Of a DNA stretch of 64,000 bases, positions 13,216 through 25,719 are shown piece by piece. Position numbers and translations under genes: made by a program. The notes below the pieces were generated by a model. It was not told where the DNA came from. It made no database searches and was given only the letters and a program-made list of their open reading frames with translations. The stretch's first letter is position 1; the number at the start of each line of letters is the position of its first letter. The stretch comes from Phaseolus vulgaris (Eukaryota > Streptophyta > Magnoliopsida > Fabales > Fabaceae), in the NCBI RefSeq assembly GCF_000499845.2, contig NC_023753.2, forward strand, positions 9,005,791 through 9,069,790, read 5' to 3'.

Positions 13216-13530
13216 ATTAGTTACTATCTACTAAGCGAAGGAGTAACCCAAATCATTATCTTAGTTTCAACCCCGAGAATATAAAGTATTTTCATCACTC
13301 CCAAAAATATCAAACATAAAGATTAACTCAATAAAATATTAAAGAATTGAAATAAAGTATTATTGAAATATACAAATAGTAAATATGTAAATGACATACA
13401 TAAATGTAAATTTTGTTTCAAACCCAAAAAAAAAATCAAAACACTACTGAAAATTATTATAAGAAGATGTTGGAGGCAAATTTTGTTTTTCTTTGCACAC
13501 AATTTATTTCTGCGATGATACAATCTTTAT
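13216..13530. other. AT-rich spacer, nothing recognised
   Basis: No domain or repeat partner was identified between the ATT block and repeat R copy 1. Confidence 0.4.
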
Positions 13531-14390
13531 TCTTCTCTATACATTACTTCTCTCTTTCATGCATAGTCATAACAATAAGAAAGTAAAAACGTAATAAATA
13601 AATTTTCTTTAATTAACAATAAACGCGTCAATTTTTATGTAGGTGATCAATGTATCACTACCTTATTTTTAATCCTTTTTTCTTTTGAATAAAGATTCTT
13701 TAATCCTTTTTTCTTTTGAATAAAGATTTTGACACTAGAAGCGCAGTATTGTCCAGATAAGACTAACTCGGTACTGACTCGGTACTCGATTCAGATTCAA
13801 GTCTACACCGACCGACATGATCAATAGTAAAGTTGATTAATAATCCGCATTTATTAATCTTCTTTTATTAAGCCCATTAACGATAATGGCTCCACACTAA
13901 TCATATAAATGAGCACAAATTCCAAAATATCAGGCACACAATCATCTAATCTTAAACATTGAGTGTTGAATGCTGAGAGTTAACTTGAGCGTCGGAATAC
14001 ATTTTGCAGGTACCATTTGAGTCTGGAGCGAGCAAGGAGGAGGAGTGGAAGAATGAGAGGATGAGAGTTCAACCAAGAAAAGGAAAGAAAGTACAAGTCG
14101 ACCTACTAAAATAGTAGTTCAAATAGTTCTCTTGATTTCAACTTCGTTCGAGAACATAAACATTAAAATAATTTACCTAATAATTCCTTACAATAATATA
14201 TTAATATTTTAAATTGTACAGTGTATGTATTTACTGAATATGTGTATCAATGTTTTTTTTCAACGAAGCAACCAGACTTTATTGAATAGTATATTTTTTA
14301 AATTACATACTATAAATATATATTCTAATTGAATGACAATGATGCTGATAAAGAAAAAATAAATTCAGTGACAGCGAAGATAATAAAGAC
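13531..14390 (+). repeat. Anonymous repeat R, copy 1 (carries LTR-like insert)
   Basis: Shares with R copies at about 16640-17060 and 33224-34560 the segments TTCATGCATAGTCATAACAA (near 13557), CAATGTATCACTACCTTATT (near 13648), CCTAATAATTCCTTACAATA and CAACGAAGCAACCAGACTTT (near 14260). The repeat has no coding capacity that I can see. An insert of about 420 bases occupies 13741-14165. A roughly 31-base tandem duplication with the word CTTTTGAATAAAGATT sits just before the insert (13680-13728). Confidence 0.75.
13741..14165 (+). mobile_element. LTR-like insert inside repeat R copy 1
   Basis: The R copy at 16.8 kb reads directly from GACATCAGAA into ACATTAAA, whereas this copy has about 420 extra bases at that point. 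The insert has a TATA-like CATATAAATG near 13905 and, towards its end, CTTGAGCGTCGGAATACATTTTGCAGG, which in the solo LTR at 41 kb appears as a near-identical TTGAGCGTCGGAGTG...TTTTGCAGG segment close to the 3' terminus. That points to a Gypsy-type solo LTR in plus orientation. Exact ends and a target duplication could not be fixed. Confidence 0.55.
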
Positions 14391-14409
14391 TTTTTTCCTA
14401 TTTAAAATT

Positions 14410-15000
14410 ATTATGTACATTGCGCGATTTTCTATTTTTTTCAAAAATTTTAAATTTTCAAATTTTAATATTTTCAAATAATTTATATTTTAAATTTTTC
14501 AAATTTACAAAATTTTAAAATTTCTCTAATTTTTAAACTTGGCTTTTCGAAACACTTCAAATTTTGAATTTTTAAATTATCAAAATTTGAAATTTACAAC
14601 ATTTTTAAATTTTCAACTTTTAAAATTTTAAAATTTTAAAATTTTAAATTTTTAACTTTTCAAAATATTTTTCTCTTTCACTTTCTTTAATTTTTTTTCT
14701 GCCTATTTTATCTTTATATCAATATTTGATTTTATTTCATTATAATGGACATTGCGTCATTTTCTATTTTTTCAAAAATTTTAAATTTTAAATTTTCAAA
14801 CCTTAAAACTTTTTTGAAACACTTAAAATTTTTTAATTTTTCAAATTTTCAAACCCTAAAACCTTTTCGAAACACTTCAAATTTTAAAATTTTAAAATTT
14901 TAAAATTTCATATTTTAAAATTTTAAAATTTTAAAATTTCATATTTTAAAATTTTCAAAATTTTTGAATTTTAAATTTTTTAAAATATTTAAATTAAAAA
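14410..15000. repeat. Low-complexity AAATTTT tract, two tandem sub-blocks
   Basis: Nearly all of this stretch is built from AAATTTT/AAAATTTT words. It contains two related blocks whose starts, at about 14414 and 14744, share an ACATTGCG...ATTTTCTATTTTTT lead, so a duplication of about 330 bases is likely. Confidence 0.7.
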
Positions 15001-16430
15001 CTAAACTAAAGGCTTTATAAACCCATCAAACATCTTTTTCATTTTCCACAGTTTGAATAAGCGAAGGAAAGCGCGAAGGGGCAGCTCTCCATTTGATATA
15101 ATGGGAAAAATTTTATTTGATTTACGGATCACTTTTTCATTTGACTTTGTCATTTCTTACTATTTTAGTTAGTTCAATCAAAGAACTTACGGTCGTATTG
15201 GCACATGCTCTTTTTTCATGTTGATGTTCATGTGGTTTCTTTTCTCTCTCTTTTGATTTTTATCTTTTGTTGAGTGAAAATTAGAGTTGTCCTTTTTGTT
15301 GTTAATTGGTTGTGGATGTTCAGGGTTTTCTGCAGTGGTTATGGATCGTTGATTGGGAAAATCTCTAGAAGCTTTGGTGTTTACGGTATGTTATGTGAAA
15401 ATCTCTCCAATGTTGCCTTTTTTTTTCAAGGAACAAAAGAAGTTGACAATTTATTGGCTTTGGTTTTGTTTCAGTTTTGTTTTAGAGTATGCAATATACT
15501 GATGTAAGTTATTGGGAAGAAGAATTTGTTGAAGACCTTCTTGAGCATCTTAAGAGGTTTGTTTTCTGATAATTAGTTTAACATTTTTTCCTTTTAAAAA
15601 TGAAAAAAAAATCTTCTACAATAAAAAGCAATCGATGATAATTTCCCACTACAAAGACTTTAGAAGAAACGAGATCCGATTGTATTTGAAATTATGAATG
15701 TCGTTAACTTGGGTATACATATTTGAGTTATTTACAAATTAAAATATTTGTATACAATATATGTACCATAAACTAGAGTCAATGACCATGTGGTGTTCTA
15801 GATATTACATGAAGATTGTGACTTTAACAACAAAGAAACCACAATTTCTCTCCCTTTCTCTTCTCAATGCAGTAGTTCTCCTTCAAGGAAGACATCAAGG
15901 TATTGCTTTATCAAGTTCAAAAATTGAAAACTGAAGGTACCAACAATGCCAACAACATCGACACTGCAAGGAATACTTCTTTTTGACATTTGTAGGATAG
16001 GATTTGGGAACAACTTTCTTGGATAGTTTCAATTCCATATTGCAAGCATACTAGTCCAAATCTCCATCATGAACATGACCCATACTTTCTACGGACCCAT
16101 CACAACATAGTACCAGTACAAGAATGGCCGAAAAATAACAAGTTGACCTTCATTGACACTTCTTTATAAAGCCTTACAACTTGATCCCCAATATCAGAAG
16201 CCATTTGGGTTTGCTGCAGCAAGTTCAACCTCACTAGAGTGCACACCATATGCAGTACCAACACTAGAGCACTTCAAAAAGTTCATCTTCAAGTTGGTCT
16301 CTCCATCCAAATTCATAATCTCCATTTTTTTTTGGCAGATCATCTTGTTGCAAAATTTCAATTGATTTTTTTCTCATAATCAACCTGTTGTTCCAAGAAA
16401 ATTCAAATATGGTTGTTACACCCAACTTAT
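15001..16430. other. Moderately complex DNA with no recognised gene
   Basis: Base composition is less extreme than around it. Short open pieces occur: one reads SYWEEEFVEDLLEHLKRF near 15505-15558, and one spans 16153-16365. Neither matches a family I know and both are bounded by stops. Possibly a decayed gene or element. Confidence 0.3.
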
Positions 16431-16435
16431 AGGGT

Positions 16436-16645
16436 TATGATATTTTTACACCCAACTTCACCTTACATTCATAACAAAATATTAATATTTGTAATAAAAA
16501 ATATCCTTAATAAAAATATAAGTAAAATATAAAATATTAAAATAATTTTTAAAATTAAAAAAATTATAAATTTTTATAAATGATTAAAATATTAATATTT
16601 ATTGTAAGTGGGAGATGGAGCATCAATTTAGAAAATATCATTTTT
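16436..16645. repeat. Possible short inverted-repeat (MITE-like) element
   Basis: Left part has ACACCCAACTTCACCTTACA followed by AAAATATTAATATTT; right part has AAAATATTAATATTTATTGT followed by AAGTGGGAGATGGAG. The right part is an imperfect reverse complement of the left. No target duplication was found, so the call is tentative. Confidence 0.3.
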
Positions 16646-17065
16646 GTTATTTATAATAGATGAAGCTGATGTGACAAAAAGTAATCTGATAAATGTAACT
16701 TTTTATGTGGGTGAATTCACAATGAATGTCAATGTATCACTACATATTTCAATCCCTAATTCTTTTCAATAGAGATTCTTTTGACATCAGAAACATTAAA
16801 AACTATTTACCTAACAATTCATTACAATAATATATTAATATTTTAAATTAAAAAATAAAACAAAAATAATTAAAATTATAAAGTGTATGTATTTACTGTA
16901 TACGTATCAATGTCTTTTTTTTCTTCAACGAAGCAACCTGACTTTATTGAATAGTAGATTTTTTAAATTACATACTATAAAATATATATTCTAATTCAGT
17001 GACAACGATGCTGATAAAGAAAAAATAAATTCAGTGACAGCAAAGATAATAAAGACGAAATATCA
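16646..17065 (+). repeat. Anonymous repeat R, copy 2 (without LTR-like insert)
   Basis: Matches R copies 1 and 3 over ATAGATGAAGCTGATGTGAC, CAATGTATCACTAC, CAATTCATTACAATAATATA and CAACGAAGCAACCTGACTTT. It reads straight through TTGACATCAGAAACATTAAA, so it is an uninterrupted version of the site filled in copies 1 and 3. It also lacks the MITE seen in copy 3. Confidence 0.75.
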
Positions 17066-17084
17066 ACATTATTTAATTTAATGA

Positions 17085-17330
17085 CTAAATTGAATTTTTT
17101 TTATTTAATTGAGGTGCAGATTTTTTTTTCTTTGCAGTGTTATGGTTTTTTTTTAGTTGGGAAAATTTTGTGCAAATTTTATTTATAGAAACTTCTTTAT
17201 TTGAGATATATCATCCTAATTAATACTAAATATAATTATGTAATTATTGTTGATTTATTTTTTTTACTAATTTAAGTAATTATATTATTAAAATATTTTA
17301 AATTCTTAAGTTTATGAGTTGAGTCTAAGA
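17085..17330 (+). repeat. Anonymous repeat S, copy 1 (uninterrupted)
   Basis: Shares TTTATTTAATTGAGGTGC, a TATTTATAGAAACTTCTTT segment, and TTAATTATTGTTGATTTATT-type sequence with 40880-42005. At 17228-17236 it passes through AAATATAATTATG without the LTR that interrupts the second copy. No coding potential was seen. Confidence 0.65.
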
Positions 17331-17632
17331 GTTCTCTGTTTATAACTCTTCTTGTTTGATAGTACAATTTTTTTTCTATTAAAAAAGAATTTGCTCTAAA
17401 AAAATTAAAGATTCTGATTAAACTAATAATTTTTTATTTTTCATTTTAAGTGATTGACTACTTCAAATTTAAAACCATTTAATATAAATAATCATAAATT
17501 AATTTTTAAAATGTAATATAAAAGCTGTAGCTTACAAAATAGATTAGACTAAATTATTTTTTCAGGTAAAACATACACATGTAAAAAATTTAAATATATC
17601 TAAAGTTAATTACTCACTAAGGGTGAAATCAC
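17331..17632. other. AT-rich spacer before the tandem array
   Basis: No gene or assigned repeat was recognised. Confidence 0.4.
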
Positions 17633-18736
17633 AAATTAAATTATTCTTAAAGCATAAGATATGCTACATCCCTATAATTATAATCATTTGCATTCTTATA
17701 ATTCTAATCATCATATATGCTATAATTCTAATCATCATCACATATTGAATTCGCTTTTACTCTTACATGGTATCATTGGGTAGGAGTAGGAAACATAATA
17801 GACACATGCATCATAGACATAATAGCTCCAAGATCAATAACTATAGTAGGACCGATGATGGCTTCATATGGTGCATTTCCTCCAACTAAAATATACTTGA
17901 CTGACAAAGTTCAAAAGTGTGAATTGGTACCGAATGTTGTTAGCAAATTAACACATCCTCTTGTTTGCAGATCATTTCCTGATAACGAAACCAAAAGTTT
18001 TGAATAGGACTTTAGAAAAGAAGAGGGATACCCAGCTTTTGAAAGATAAACCAGTATAAAATGTTAAATAAGAATTTTTTTAACTTTAATGTTGGCTACT
18101 GTGTCACTCATCACCATTTTATAGTTGTGGTAATGAAGAATGATTTTGGTTTGGTGCAATTGTTATGAAAATATATTAATTATAAAAGTTATAAATGCAA
18201 TTTTTATGAGTATTATGTTGATTCTATATATCATTTAATATATAAGATTTATAGAGATGTAGTTTCCTAAATTTTATTTTCACAAAATTAATCATTTATC
18301 TTTTTAACTACTTTTATTATAATATTTAATTAAACAACTTTATATTTAACGAAAAAAGAAATATTTTATTCAATAAAACACGTAAATGTATAACTATTCT
18401 TTTCAAATATAATATACTAGACCTGTACCCAGCACGGATATTTTATAAAAAAATTACAATAATTAAAAATTATAATACTATATTTATTATAATATTAATA
18501 AATTAAATAAATTACGCAATGCAATATTATTTCTGTAAATACACATGTAATAAATTAAAATTAGGTACAACCATAACTAATAAATAAAAGTAAAAATTAG
18601 AAGAAACAATAATATTTTACATAATATTTAAATTATTGTAGAAACAAAGTAAAAAAAAATATACAATAATTAAGAAAAACAAGTAATTTAATTGGCAACG
18701 CATGTCAAGTAACAAACGATCAAAATTGAATAACAT
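17633..18736 (-). repeat. Array unit 1
   Basis: First unit of the array; antisense retropepsin fragment at about 17780-18050. Internally deleted type, without the gag-pol linker. Confidence 0.8.
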
Positions 18737-19846
18737 TAAATTATTCTTAAAGCATAAGATATGCTACATCCTATAATTCTAATCATTTGCATTCTTATAA
18801 TACTAATCATCATATATGCTATAATTTTAATCATCATTAGATGTTGAATTCGCTTTTACTAATTATGATGGCATCATCAGACAGGAATAGGAAACTTGAT
18901 AGACACATGCATCATAGATATAATAGCTCCAAGATCAATAAGTGTAGTACTACCGATGACGCTTCATATGGTGCGTTTCCTTCAACTAAAATATACTTGA
19001 TTGACAAAGTTGGAAATTGTGAATTGGTACCAAATGTTGTTAGCAAATTAACACATCCTTTGTTGTTCATATCCTATTAACGAAACCAAAGGATTTTAAT
19101 AGGGCTGGAGAAAGGAAGAGGGGATAGTCAAGTTTTGAGAGGTAGACCGGTATAAAAGGTTAAATAAGTTTTCCTCACGATCAAGAACTTTTTTAACTTT
19201 AATGTTAGATAATGTGGGACTGATCACCATTTTATAGTTGTGCTAATGAAGAATGCATTTTGATTTGGTGCAATTGTTGTGAGAAGATATTAATTATAAA
19301 TCTTTTGAAGGCAATTTTGACGAGTATTATGTTGATTCTAGACATCATTTAATATATAAGATTCATTCAGATGCAGTTTCCTAATATTTATTTTCACAAA
19401 ATTAATAATTTATCTTTCTAACTACTTTTATTATAATATTTAATTAAACAACTTTATATTTGATGAAAAAAGAAATATTTTATTCAATAAAACACGTCAA
19501 TGTATAACTATTCCTCTCAAATATAATATACTAGGTTGTACCCAGCACGGATATTTTATAAAAAATGACAATAATTAAAAATTATAATACTATATTTATT
19601 ATAATATTAATAAATTAAATAAATTACGCAATGCAATATTATTTCTGAAAATACACATGTAATAAATTAAAAATTAGATACAACAACAAATAATAAATAA
19701 AAGTAAAAATTACAAAAAACAATAATATTTTACATAATATTTAAATTATTGTAAAAACAAAGTAAACAAAATACAATAAATAAGAAAAACAAGCAATCTA
19801 ATTGAAAAAACATGCGAAGCAACAAATTATCAAAATTGAATAACAT
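18737..19846 (-). repeat. Array unit 2
   Basis: Antisense retropepsin fragment at about 18885-19135. The protease frame is broken by a short deletion near 18958. Its active-site position reads DREENL rather than IREENL. Confidence 0.8.
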
Positions 19847-20954
19847 TAAATTATTCTTAAAGCATAAGATAGGTTACATCTCTATAATTCTAATCATTTG
19901 CATTCCTATAATTCTAATCATCATATATGCTATAATTCTAATCATCATCACATGTTGAATTCACTTTTACTGTTACGATGGTATCATCGAGCATGAGTAG
20001 AAAACTTAATAGACACATGCATCATAGAGATAATAGCTCCAAGATCAATAAGTGTAGTACGACCGGTGATGGCTTCATATGGTGCGTTTCCTTCAACTAA
20101 AATATACTTGATTGACAAAGTTCGAAAGTGTGAATTGGCACCGAATGTTGTTAGTAAATTAACACATCCTCTTGTTTGCAGTCCATATCTTGTTAACGAA
20201 AGCAAAGGTTTTGAATAGGACTATAGAAAGGAAAAGGGGATACCCAACTTTTGAAAGATAGACCGATATAAAATGTTAAATAAGTTTTCCTCACGATCAA
20301 TAATTTTTTTAACTTTAATGTTAGATAATGTGGGACTGATCACCATTTTATAGTTGTGCTAAGGAAGAATGCATTTTGGTTTGCTGCAATTGTTATGAGA
20401 AGATATTAATTATAAATCTTTTGAATGCAATTTTTTTGAATATTATGTTGATTCTAGACATCATTTAATATATAAAATTCATTGAGATGTAGTTTCCTAA
20501 TTTTTATTTTCACAAAATTAATAATTTATCTTTCTAACAACTTTTATTATAATATTTAATTAAACAACTTTATATTTGATGAAAAAAGAAATATTTTATT
20601 CAATAAAACACGTAAATGTATAACTATTCTTCTCAAATATAATATACTAGGTTGTACCCAGCACGGATATTTTATAAAAAATGACAATAATTAAAAATTA
20701 TAATACTATATTTATTATAATTTTAATAAATTAAATAAATTACGCAATACAATATTATTTCTGCAAGTACACATGTAATAAATTAAAAATTAGATTCAAC
20801 AATAAATATTAAATAAAAGTAAAAATTAGAAGAAACAATAATATTTTACATAATATTTAAATTATTGTAAAACCAAAGTAAAAAAAAATACAATAAATAA
20901 GAAAAACAAGCAATGAAAAAGCATGTCAAGTAACAAACTATCAAAATTGAATAA
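19847..20954 (-). repeat. Array unit 3
   Basis: Antisense retropepsin fragment at about 19984-20260, open over 73 codons. Shares with unit 2 the plus-strand CTCACGATCAA variant and the GTGGGACTGATCACC variant, so units 2 and 3 are close relatives. Confidence 0.82.
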
Positions 20955-22079
20955 CATTAAATTATTCTTAAAGCATAAGATATGCTACATCTCTATAATT
21001 CTAATCATTTGCATTTATATAATTCTAAACATCATATATGCTATAATTATAATCATCATTACATGTTGAATTCGCTTCTACTATTATGATGGTATCATCG
21101 GGCACGAGTAAGAAACTTGATAGACACATGCATCAAAGAGATAATTGCTCCAAGATCAATAAGTGTAGTACGAACGATGATGGTTTCATATGGTGCGTTT
21201 CCTTCAACTAAAATATACTTAATTTACAAAGTTCGAAAGTGTGAATTGGTACCGAATGTTGTTAGCAAATTAACACATCCTCTTGTTTGCAGTTCATATC
21301 CTGTTAACGAAACCAAAGATTTTGAATAGGGTCGTAGAGAGGTAGAGGGGATAACCACTTTTTGAAAGATAGACCTGTATAAAATGTTAAAAAAGTTTTC
21401 CTCACGAATAAGAATTTTTTTAACTTTAATGTTGGCTAATTTGGCACTGATCACCATTTTATAGTTTTGCTAATGAAGAATGCATTTTGGTTTGGTGCAA
21501 TTTTTATGAGAATATATTAATTATAAATCTTTTAAATGCAATTTTTAAGGGTATTATGTTGATTCTAGATATCATTTAATATATAAGATTCATTAATATG
21601 TAGTTTCCATATTTTTAATTTCACAAAATTAATCATTTATTTTCTAACTACTTTTATTATAATATTTAATTACACAACTTTATATTTGATGAAAAAAGGA
21701 ATATTTTATTGAATAAAACACGTAAATGTATAACTATTCTTCTCAAATATAATATACTAGGTTGTACCTAGCACGGATATTTTATAAAAAATGACAATAA
21801 TTAAAAATTATAATACTCTATTTATTATAATATTAATAAATTAAATAAATTACGCAATGCAATATTATTTCTGCAAGTACACATGTAATAAATTAAAAAT
21901 TAGATTCAATAATAAATAATAAATAAAAGTAAAAATTAGAAGAAACAATAATATTTTGCATAATATTTAAATTATTGTAAAAACAAAGTAAAAAAAATAC
22001 AATAAATAACAATAAATAAGAAAAACAAGCAATCTAATCGAAAAAGCATGTCAAGCAACAAACTATCAAAATTGAATAA
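20955..22079 (-). repeat. Array unit 4
   Basis: Antisense retropepsin fragment at about 21095-21457. The minus strand is open for 77 codons from 21457 and reads VISAKLANIKVKKILIREEN, then FNILYRSIFQK. A duplicated ATACAATAAATAACAATAAA segment near 21998 explains its slightly greater length. Confidence 0.82.
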
Positions 22080-23191
22080 CATTAAATTATTCTTAAAGCA
22101 TAAGATATGTTACATCTCTATAATTTTAATCATTTGCATTCCTATAATTCTATTCATCATATATGCTATAATTTTAATCATCATTACATGTTGAATTCGT
22201 TTTTACGATTATGATGGTATCATCGGGCAGGAGTAAGAAACTTGATAGACACATGCATCATAGAGATAATAGCTCCAAGATAAATAAGTGTAGTACGACC
22301 GATGATGATGGCTTCATATGGTGTGTTTCCTTCAACTAAAATATACTTGACAAAGTTCGAAAGTGTGAATTGGTACCGAATGTTTTTAGCAAATTAACAC
22401 ATCATTTTGTTTGCAGTTCATATCCTGTTAATGAAACCAAAGGTTTTGAATAGGATTGTAGAAAGGACGAGGGGATACCCAACTTTTGATAGGTAGACCG
22501 GTATAAAATGTTAAATAAGTTTTCCTCACGAATAAGAATTTTTTTAACTTTAATGTTGGCTAATGTGGCACTGATTACCATTTTATAGTTGTGCTAATGA
22601 AGAATGCATTTTTGTTTGGTGCATTTGTTATGAGAAGATATTAATTATAAATCTTTTGAATGCAATTTTTATGAGTATTATATTGATTCTAGACATCATT
22701 TAATTTATAAGATTCATTGAGATGTAGTTTCCTAATTTTTATTTTCACAAAATTAATAATTTACCTTTCTAACTACTTTTATTATAATATTTAATTACAC
22801 AACTTTATATTTGATGAAAAAAGAAATATTTTATTTAATAGAACACATAAATGTATAACTATTCTTCTCAAATATAATATACTAGGCTCTACCCGGCACG
22901 GATATTTTATAAAAAATGACAATAATTAAAAATTATAATACTATAATTATTATAATATTCATAAATTAAATAAATTACGCAATGCAATATTATTTCTGCA
23001 ATTACACATGTAATAAATTAAAAATTAGATACAACAATAAATAATAAATAAAAGTAAAAATTAGAAGAAACAATAATATTTTATATAATATTTAAATTAT
23101 TTTAAAAACAAAGTAAAAAAATACAATAAATAAGAAAAACAAGCAATCTAATTGAAAAAGCATGTCAAGCAACAAACTATCAAAATTGAAT
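22080..23191 (-). repeat. Array unit 5
   Basis: Antisense retropepsin fragment at about 22228-22550 with a GATGATGATGG triplet expansion near 22301 and a small deletion near 22349. Confidence 0.8.
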
Positions 23192-24003
23192 TACATTAAA
23201 TTATTCTTAAAGCATATATATATATATATATGCTACATCCTTATAATTCTAATTATTTGCATTCCTATAATTCTAATCATCATATATGCTATAATTCTAA
23301 TCATCATTACATGTGGAATTTGTTTTTACTATTATGATGGTATCATCGGGCAGAGTAGGAAACTTGATAGACACATGCATCATAGATATAATAGCTCCAA
23401 GATAAATAAGTGTAGTATGATCGATGATGGCTTCATATGGTGCCTTTCCTTCAACTGAAATATATTTGATTGACGAAGTTCAAAAGTGTGAATTGGTACC
23501 GAATGTTTTTAGCAAATTAACACATCATGTTGTTTGCAGTTCATATCCTGTTAACGAAACCAAAGGTTTTGAATAGGGTTGTAGAAAGGAAGAGGGGATA
23601 CCCAACTTTTGATAGGTAGACCGGTATAAAATTTAAATAAGTTTTCCTCACGAATAAGAATTTTTTAACTTTAATGTTGGCTTATGTGGCACTGATCACC
23701 ATTTTATAGTTGTGCTAATGAAGAATGCATTTTGGTTTGGTGCAATGGTTATGAGAATATATTAATTATAAATCTTGTGAATGTAATTTTTATGAGTATT
23801 ATGTTGATTCTAGACATCATTTGATATATAAGATTCATTGAGATGTAGTTTCCTAATTTTTATTTTTGACAAAATTAATCATTTATCTTTCTAACTACTT
23901 TTATTATAATATTTAATTAAACAACTTTATATTTAATGAAAAAAGAAATATTTTGTTCAATAAAACACGTAAATGTATAAATATTCTTCTCAAATATAAT
24001 ATT
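23192..24003 (-). repeat. Array unit 6, truncated at its right end
   Basis: Antisense retropepsin fragment at about 23345-23680. A short TA run expands the leader near 23215-23231. The unit stops at CTCAAATATAATAT, where it is fused to the middle of the next unit's protease leader. Confidence 0.8.
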
Positions 24004-25719
24004 CTTGGAAACTTGATAGACACATGCATCATAGATTTTTTTTTTTTATCAGCAATGAATAAATTAAATAACATATATACTTTAGGGGTATCTCAACCCG
24101 TATACATACTCACAAGGTACTCCCCTTATGGTCAAGAACAAAAACAACCATTGTGTGGTATAATCTGCACCACAACAACTAATCTGGTTACAGATTCTAC
24201 GCCAGCACTTACAAAAAAATCACAAAAACAAACCCGCACCCCTTCCTGCATTGTAACCTTGAAAAAGGGAGGAGTACATCATGTAGCTGCAGCCACTAAG
24301 GACTGCACCAAGGGGCATGCCAGCATCACCTAACAAATTATATTGACTGTGGCAGCAACCATATTAAAGATATACAACATTCCAAGTTATGCAGAAAAAC
24401 TTGCCAATTAGCACAATCATTGGTAGCACCAATCGGACCTTACCATAGCATATATAACCCCTAGCCAACTTTATATCTGACACCTTAGCATAAACAGAGG
24501 CTCACTCCAACATTGCCATCACCTTAAACTATTCTTTTCTCAATTCCAGTATAACTTCAAGTCAAACGTGTCAATCCTTTGCCAGTGATAGCATTTAGCA
24601 GAGATACATAAGCGAATCCCTTAGAGAGAATTCCTTTTTCATTTAGAATTACAGGGCAGTGTTTGATACTCTTCCGCAATACCACTTCACCTTCCTCTAT
24701 TACAGTCAGCCTCTACATAGTTGAGCTCAATTCCTAAACAATCCACTACATATTCCAAATTTTCATCACCAAAAAACATGCATCATAGAGATAATAGCTC
24801 CAAGATCAATAAGTGTAGTACGATCGATGATGGCTTCATATGGTGTGTTTCCTTCAACTAAAATATACTTGATTAACAAAGTTCAAAAGTGTGAATTGGT
24901 ACCGAATGTTGTTAGCAAATTACACATCTTCTTGTTTGGAGTTCATATCCTATTAACGAAACCAAAGGTTTTGAATAAGGTTGTAGAAAGAAAGAAGGGA
25001 TACCCAACTTTTGAAAGGTAGACCGGTATAAAATGTTAAATAAGTTTTCCTCACGAATAAGAATTTTTTTAACTTTAATGTTGGCTAATGTGGCACTGAT
25101 CACCATTTTATAGTTGTGCTGAAGAATGCATTTTGGTTTGGTACAATTATTATGAGAAGATATTAATTATAAATCTTTTGAATACAATTTTTATGAGTAT
25201 TATGTTGATTCTAGACATCATTTAATATATAAGATTCATTGAGATGTAGTTTCCTAATTTTTATTTTCACAAAATTAATCATTTATCTTTCTAACTACTT
25301 TTATTATAATATTTAATTAAACAACTTTATATTTGATGAAAAAAGAAATATTTTATTCAATAAAATACGTAAATGTATAACTATTCTTCTCAAATATATT
25401 ATACTAGGATGTACCCAGCACGAATATTTTATAAAAAATGACAATAATTAAAAATTATAATACTATATTTATTATAATATTAATAAATTAAATAAATTAC
25501 GCAATGCAATATTATTTCTGCAATTACACATGTAATAAATTAAAAATTTGATACATTATGAATAATAAATAAAAGTAAATATTAGAAGAAACAATAATAT
25601 TTTACATAATATTTAAATTATTGTAAAAACAAAGTAAAAAAAATACAATAAATAACAATATATAAGAAAAACAAGCAATCTAATTGAAATGTCAACCAAC
25701 AAACGATCAAAATTGAATA
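24004..25719 (-). repeat. Array unit 7, 5'-deleted and split by a LINE
   Basis: It begins inside the unit at GGAAACTTGATAGACACATG, so about 450 bases spanning the end of unit 6 and the start of this unit are missing. The LINE at 24036-24775 interrupts it; the protease fragment resumes at 24776 and runs to about 25106. Confidence 0.8.
24036..24775 (-). mobile_element. Short LINE insertion (3' fragment) with perfect 14-bp target duplication
   Basis: The insert begins on the plus strand with a T run and ATCAGCAATGAATAAA, then GGGGTATCTCAACCCGTATAC: the reverse complement of the 3' signature of the other LINEs (GTATAAGGGTTGG.CACCCCT...GCTGATAAAA). It is flanked by ACATGCATCATAGA at 24022-24035 and again at 24776-24789, a perfect 14-base target-site duplication taken from the array unit sequence. 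It is a 740-base, strongly 5'-truncated copy in minus orientation with no useful coding region. Confidence 0.9.
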
